46,966 bases of DNA, taken from assembly GCA_945869965.1 (NCBI GenBank), contig CAMBRC010000025.1, forward strand, positions 1 through 46,966, given 5' to 3'. Below, in pieces: positions 44,865-46,966 of this stretch. This stretch comes from Asaia bogorensis. GTDB taxonomy: Bacteria; Pseudomonadota; Alphaproteobacteria; Acetobacterales; Acetobacteraceae. Position 1 is the first letter of the stretch. Each line of letters starts with the position of its first letter. The notes under the pieces were generated by a model. That model searched no databases, had not been told where the DNA came from, and was given only the letters and a program-made list of their open reading frames with translations. The position numbers and the translations under genes are program-made.

Positions 44865-45641
44865 ATGACCGCACGCGACAACTGGGGCTGGCGCGCCCGC
44901 ATCGGCATGTTCATCGTCGGCAACGAGGCGGTGCCCGAGGCCGAGTGGTGGGCCATGCTCCCGCCGCACGTCTCCGTCCACGCCGCCAGGGTGACCGCCC
45001 CCGCCCCCTGGGCCACCTGGCGCCAGGATCGCTCATCCGTTGACCTCGCCGAGGACATCCAACGCGGCCTGCAACAATTCGCCGCCATGAACCTGTCCGC
45101 CGTCGTCCTCGGCCACAGCTCCAGCTCCATCCTCGGCGGCCCAGGCTGGGACACGGCCACGGCCGCGGTGATGGCCGAGACCCTCGGCCCCGCCACTTTC
45201 GCCACCACCAACGGCCTGGATTGCACCGCCGCCCTCGCCGCCTCGGCCATCAGCCGCCCTTTCCTGGTCCTGCCCCCCTGGTTCAACGACGCCGCCGTCG
45301 CCGCCGCCTTGAAGTATTACCCCACCACCGCCGGCCATCTCCGCTACGACCCCGGCCCCGGCTGGCGCGACCTGCCGCCCGGACAGCTCTACGCAAACGG
45401 CATGGGCCTCGCCCAACAGGTCGAACCGCTGCACGCCCAGATCCGCAAGAACTGCCCGCCCGACGCCGACGGCGTCCTGATCGCCGGCACCGGCTTCCGC
45501 TGCGTCGCCATCATCGAGGCGTTGGAACACGACCTCGCCCGCCCGGTCGTCACCGCCAACCAGGCCAGTCTCTGGCACTGCCTGCGCCGGGCCGGAATCG
45601 GCGCCGAGATCGCCGGCTACGGCCGCCTGCTGCGCGGTTGA
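44865..45641 (+). CDS. Arylmalonate decarboxylase / maleate isomerase-like protein
   Basis: 258 residues of the aspartate/glutamate-racemase superfamily. The N-terminal active-site loop reads [17 protein letters not shown]; the first cysteine found in racemases and maleate isomerases is Ser here, as in decarboxylases where it is also absent. The C-terminal loop is [20 protein letters not shown], with the likely catalytic Cys, followed by [19 protein letters not shown]. This one-cysteine layout fits arylmalonate decarboxylase-like enzymes, but the substrate is unknown. The ATG at 44865 follows GGGGAC. It has Gly-Trp rich N-terminus [15 protein letters not shown] and no signal peptide. Confidence 0.78.
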   Translation: MTARDNWGWRARIGMFIVGNEAVPEAEWWAMLPPHVSVHAARVTAPAPWATWRQDRSSVDLAEDIQRGLQQFAAMNLSAVVLGHSSSSILGGPGWDTATAAVMAETLGPATFATTNGLDCTAALAASAISRPFLVLPPWFNDAAVAAALKYYPTTAGHLRYDPGPGWRDLPPGQLYANGMGLAQQVEPLHAQIRKNCPPDADGVLIAGTGFRCVAIIEALEHDLARPVVTANQASLWHCLRRAGIGAEIAGYGRLLRG

Positions 45642-45697
45642 CTTGCCGCGCGATGGCAACGAGACCTTTACCTCTGCCCGCTATCCCGGATTTCAGC

Positions 45698-46603
45698 ATG
45701 ACAAACCTGCCCTTGCACCTGAAGCGCCTCGAAGCCGAGGCGATCTCGATCCTGCGCGAGACCGCCGCCAGCTTCCGCAACCCTGTCTTGCTCTATTCCA
45801 TCGGCAAGGACAGCTCGGTGATGCTGCACATGGCAATGAAGGCCTTCGCGCCGGGCCGCCTGCCCTTCCTGCTGCTGCACATCGCCACCGGCTGGGATTT
45901 TCGCGCGATGCTCGACTTCCGTGACCGCCGCGCGGCGGAGATCGGCGCCCGCCTGATCGTGCATACGAATCCCGAAGGCCTGGCCCGCGGCATCGGCCCG
46001 CTGAGCCATGGCTCGCAGATACACATGAACGTGATGGGCACCGAAGCCCTGAAACAGGCGCTCGACGAACACGGCTTCGACGCTGCCCTCGGCGGTGCCC
46101 GCCGCGACGAGGAAAAATCGCGCGCCAAGGAACGCGTCTTCAGCCACCGCGCCCCCGGCCATGTCTGGGAACCGCGCGGCCAACGCCCGGAACTCTGGGG
46201 CCTCTACAACACCCGCATCGCCCCCGGCGAAACCATGCGCGTCTTCCCGCTGTCCAATTGGACCGAGTTCGACATCTGGGACTACATCGCCGCCGAAGCC
46301 ATCCCCGTAGTACCCCTTTACTACGCCGCCGAACGCCCAACCCTGCGCCGCTCCGGCGCAATCATCATGCGCGACGACGACCGCATGCCGCTGGAGCCGG
46401 GCGAAACGATCGAGATGAAATGGGTCCGCTTTCGCACCATGGGCGATTGGCCACTGACCGGCGCCCACGAAAGCCGGGCCGAGACGATCGAACAGGTGGT
46501 GGCCGAACTGCGCGAAAGCCGGGTCAGCGAACGCCACGGCCGCCTGATCGACAACGACCAGGAATCCAGCATGGAACGCAAGAAGCGCGAGGGCTACTTC
46601 TGA
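45698..46603 (+). CDS. cysD: Sulfate adenylyltransferase subunit 2
   Basis: 301 residues from the ATG at 45698, giving the normal start [20 protein letters not shown]; an in-frame ATG at 45653 is possible. The PP-loop motif is [20 protein letters not shown], followed by [33 protein letters not shown] and a terminal ERKKREGYF, all CysD hallmarks. With CysN it forms adenylyl sulfate from ATP and sulfate. It shares one base with cysN (TGATG coupling), which is broken 219 bp into its reading frame, so CysD may lack its partner. Confidence 0.97.
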   Translation: MTNLPLHLKRLEAEAISILRETAASFRNPVLLYSIGKDSSVMLHMAMKAFAPGRLPFLLLHIATGWDFRAMLDFRDRRAAEIGARLIVHTNPEGLARGIGPLSHGSQIHMNVMGTEALKQALDEHGFDAALGGARRDEEKSRAKERVFSHRAPGHVWEPRGQRPELWGLYNTRIAPGETMRVFPLSNWTEFDIWDYIAAEAIPVVPLYYAAERPTLRRSGAIIMRDDDRMPLEPGETIEMKWVRFRTMGDWPLTGAHESRAETIEQVVAELRESRVSERHGRLIDNDQESSMERKKREGYF

Positions 46604-46821
46604 TGAGCGCCTCCCACGGCCTGCTACGCCTGCTGACCTGCGGCTCGGTCGATGACGGCAAATCCACCCTGATCGGCCGCCTGCTCTACGACAGCCAGTT
46701 GATCGCCGACGACACCCTGGCCGCCATCACCCGCGACAGCCGCAAGCACGGCACCGTGGGCGAGGAGGTCGATCTCGCCTTGCTGGTCGACGGCCTCGAA
46801 GCCGAACGCCAACAGGGCATC
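46603..46821 (+). pseudogene. cysN: Sulfate adenylyltransferase subunit 1, 5' fragment interrupted by an insertion sequence
   Basis: 73 codons. The start ATG overlaps the cysD stop. [20 protein letters not shown] with the P-loop GSVDDGKST, then [20 protein letters not shown], and the switch region [16 protein letters not shown]. In intact CysN the next residues are TIDVAYR; here the sequence turns at 46822 into insertion-sequence DNA. The frame stays open to the window edge as chimeric text ([10 protein letters not shown]), so no stop is seen. Whether the rest of cysN follows the element lies beyond the window. Confidence 0.92.
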
Positions 46822-46966
46822 TGGGGTTGCCCCGTTTCGGTAGACGGTTTGTCGGCTTGCGGGCTAGGCGTCGGTCACGGTGGATTGCATGTCTGCTTCG
46901 TAGGCCATTGGCGAACGATATCCCAGCGCCGAATGGAGCCGCACTGGATTGTACCAGCCTTCGATG
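46822..46966 (-). mobile_element. IS3-family insertion sequence, transposase 3' end, in cysN
   Basis: The left boundary is at about 46822, where CysN similarity stops. The terminal sequence TGGGGTTGCCCCGTTTCGGT fits the TG-start, GC-rich ends of IS3-family elements. The minus strand encodes the end of an IS3-type transposase. The element continues beyond the window; its other end and target duplication are not visible. Confidence 0.88.
46864..46966 (-). CDS. IS3-family transposase OrfB, C-terminal fragment
   Basis: The frame enters from the right edge as [20 protein letters not shown], then [13 protein letters not shown] and a TAG at 46864-46866. YNxxRxHSALGYxSPxxYE is the standard end of the DDE integrase-type OrfB. 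The start and catalytic residues are outside the window. About 42 bp separate the stop from the element end. Confidence 0.93.
   Translation of the reverse strand, partial: IEGWYNPVRLHSALGYRSPMAYEADMQSTVTDA

Overview
The window is GC-rich bacterial chromosome with dense, mostly intact coding on both strands. Gene content (ETF-ubiquinone oxidoreductase, family-4-type uracil-DNA glycosylase, a Bug/TctC-type binding protein, type I-secreted repeat proteins, many peptide/iron-type ABC transporters) and a dispersed AT-rich palindrome family point to an alphaproteobacterium, most likely an Acetobacteraceae-like Rhodospirillales member. The taxonomic call is inference; no rRNA or tRNA is present.

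Layout. 1-12.8 kb is a housekeeping/redox block: a DUF4139 protein cut by the left edge, two flavin monooxygenases facing each other, ETF-QO, a uracil-DNA glycosylase-like protein, a soluble lytic transglycosylase, MoaB, a TIGR04282/TIGR04283 glycosyltransferase pair and a PA0069-type radical SAM protein. 12.8-13.5 kb holds the first copy of a small unknown gene beside palindromes. 13.5-29.2 kb is a transport/catabolism block: an MFS carrier, a leftward operon (PhnW-like transaminase, binding protein, two permeases, creatininase-family hydrolase) and a divergent rightward operon (two permeases, three tandem paralogous binding proteins, two ATPases). The leftward operon has no ATPase of its own, so both may share one ATPase pair. 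29.2-32.7 kb is a large secreted beta-helix/RTX/Calx-beta gene broken by two frameshifts, followed by an AT-rich non-coding tract. 33.4-36.0 kb is a leftward thiolase / OB-fold / Bug-binding-protein operon, and 36.2-40.2 kb a complete iron-type ABC importer. 40.2-43 kb has a MITE-like element, a ketopantoate-reductase-family enzyme, a decayed FG-GAP/RTX gene and a DUF3750 protein. 43-47 kb has a sulfurtransferase, the second copy of the small unknown gene, an arylmalonate-decarboxylase-like protein and cysD-cysN. cysN is interrupted after codon 73 by an IS3-family element that runs off the right edge.

The most unusual signals are: (i) nine copies of a 22-24 bp AT-rich palindrome, mostly in tail-to-tail pairs beside stop codons, with compensatory base changes in the stem; (ii) a duplicated module of palindrome, about 40 bp of shared flank, a promoter and a small gene, with identical leaderless promoter spacing in both copies; (iii) the triple binding-protein operon; (iv) a frameshift lying exactly in a perfect 26-bp palindrome; (v) a family-4-like UDG lacking the motif-3 histidine; (vi) cysN disruption by an insertion sequence.
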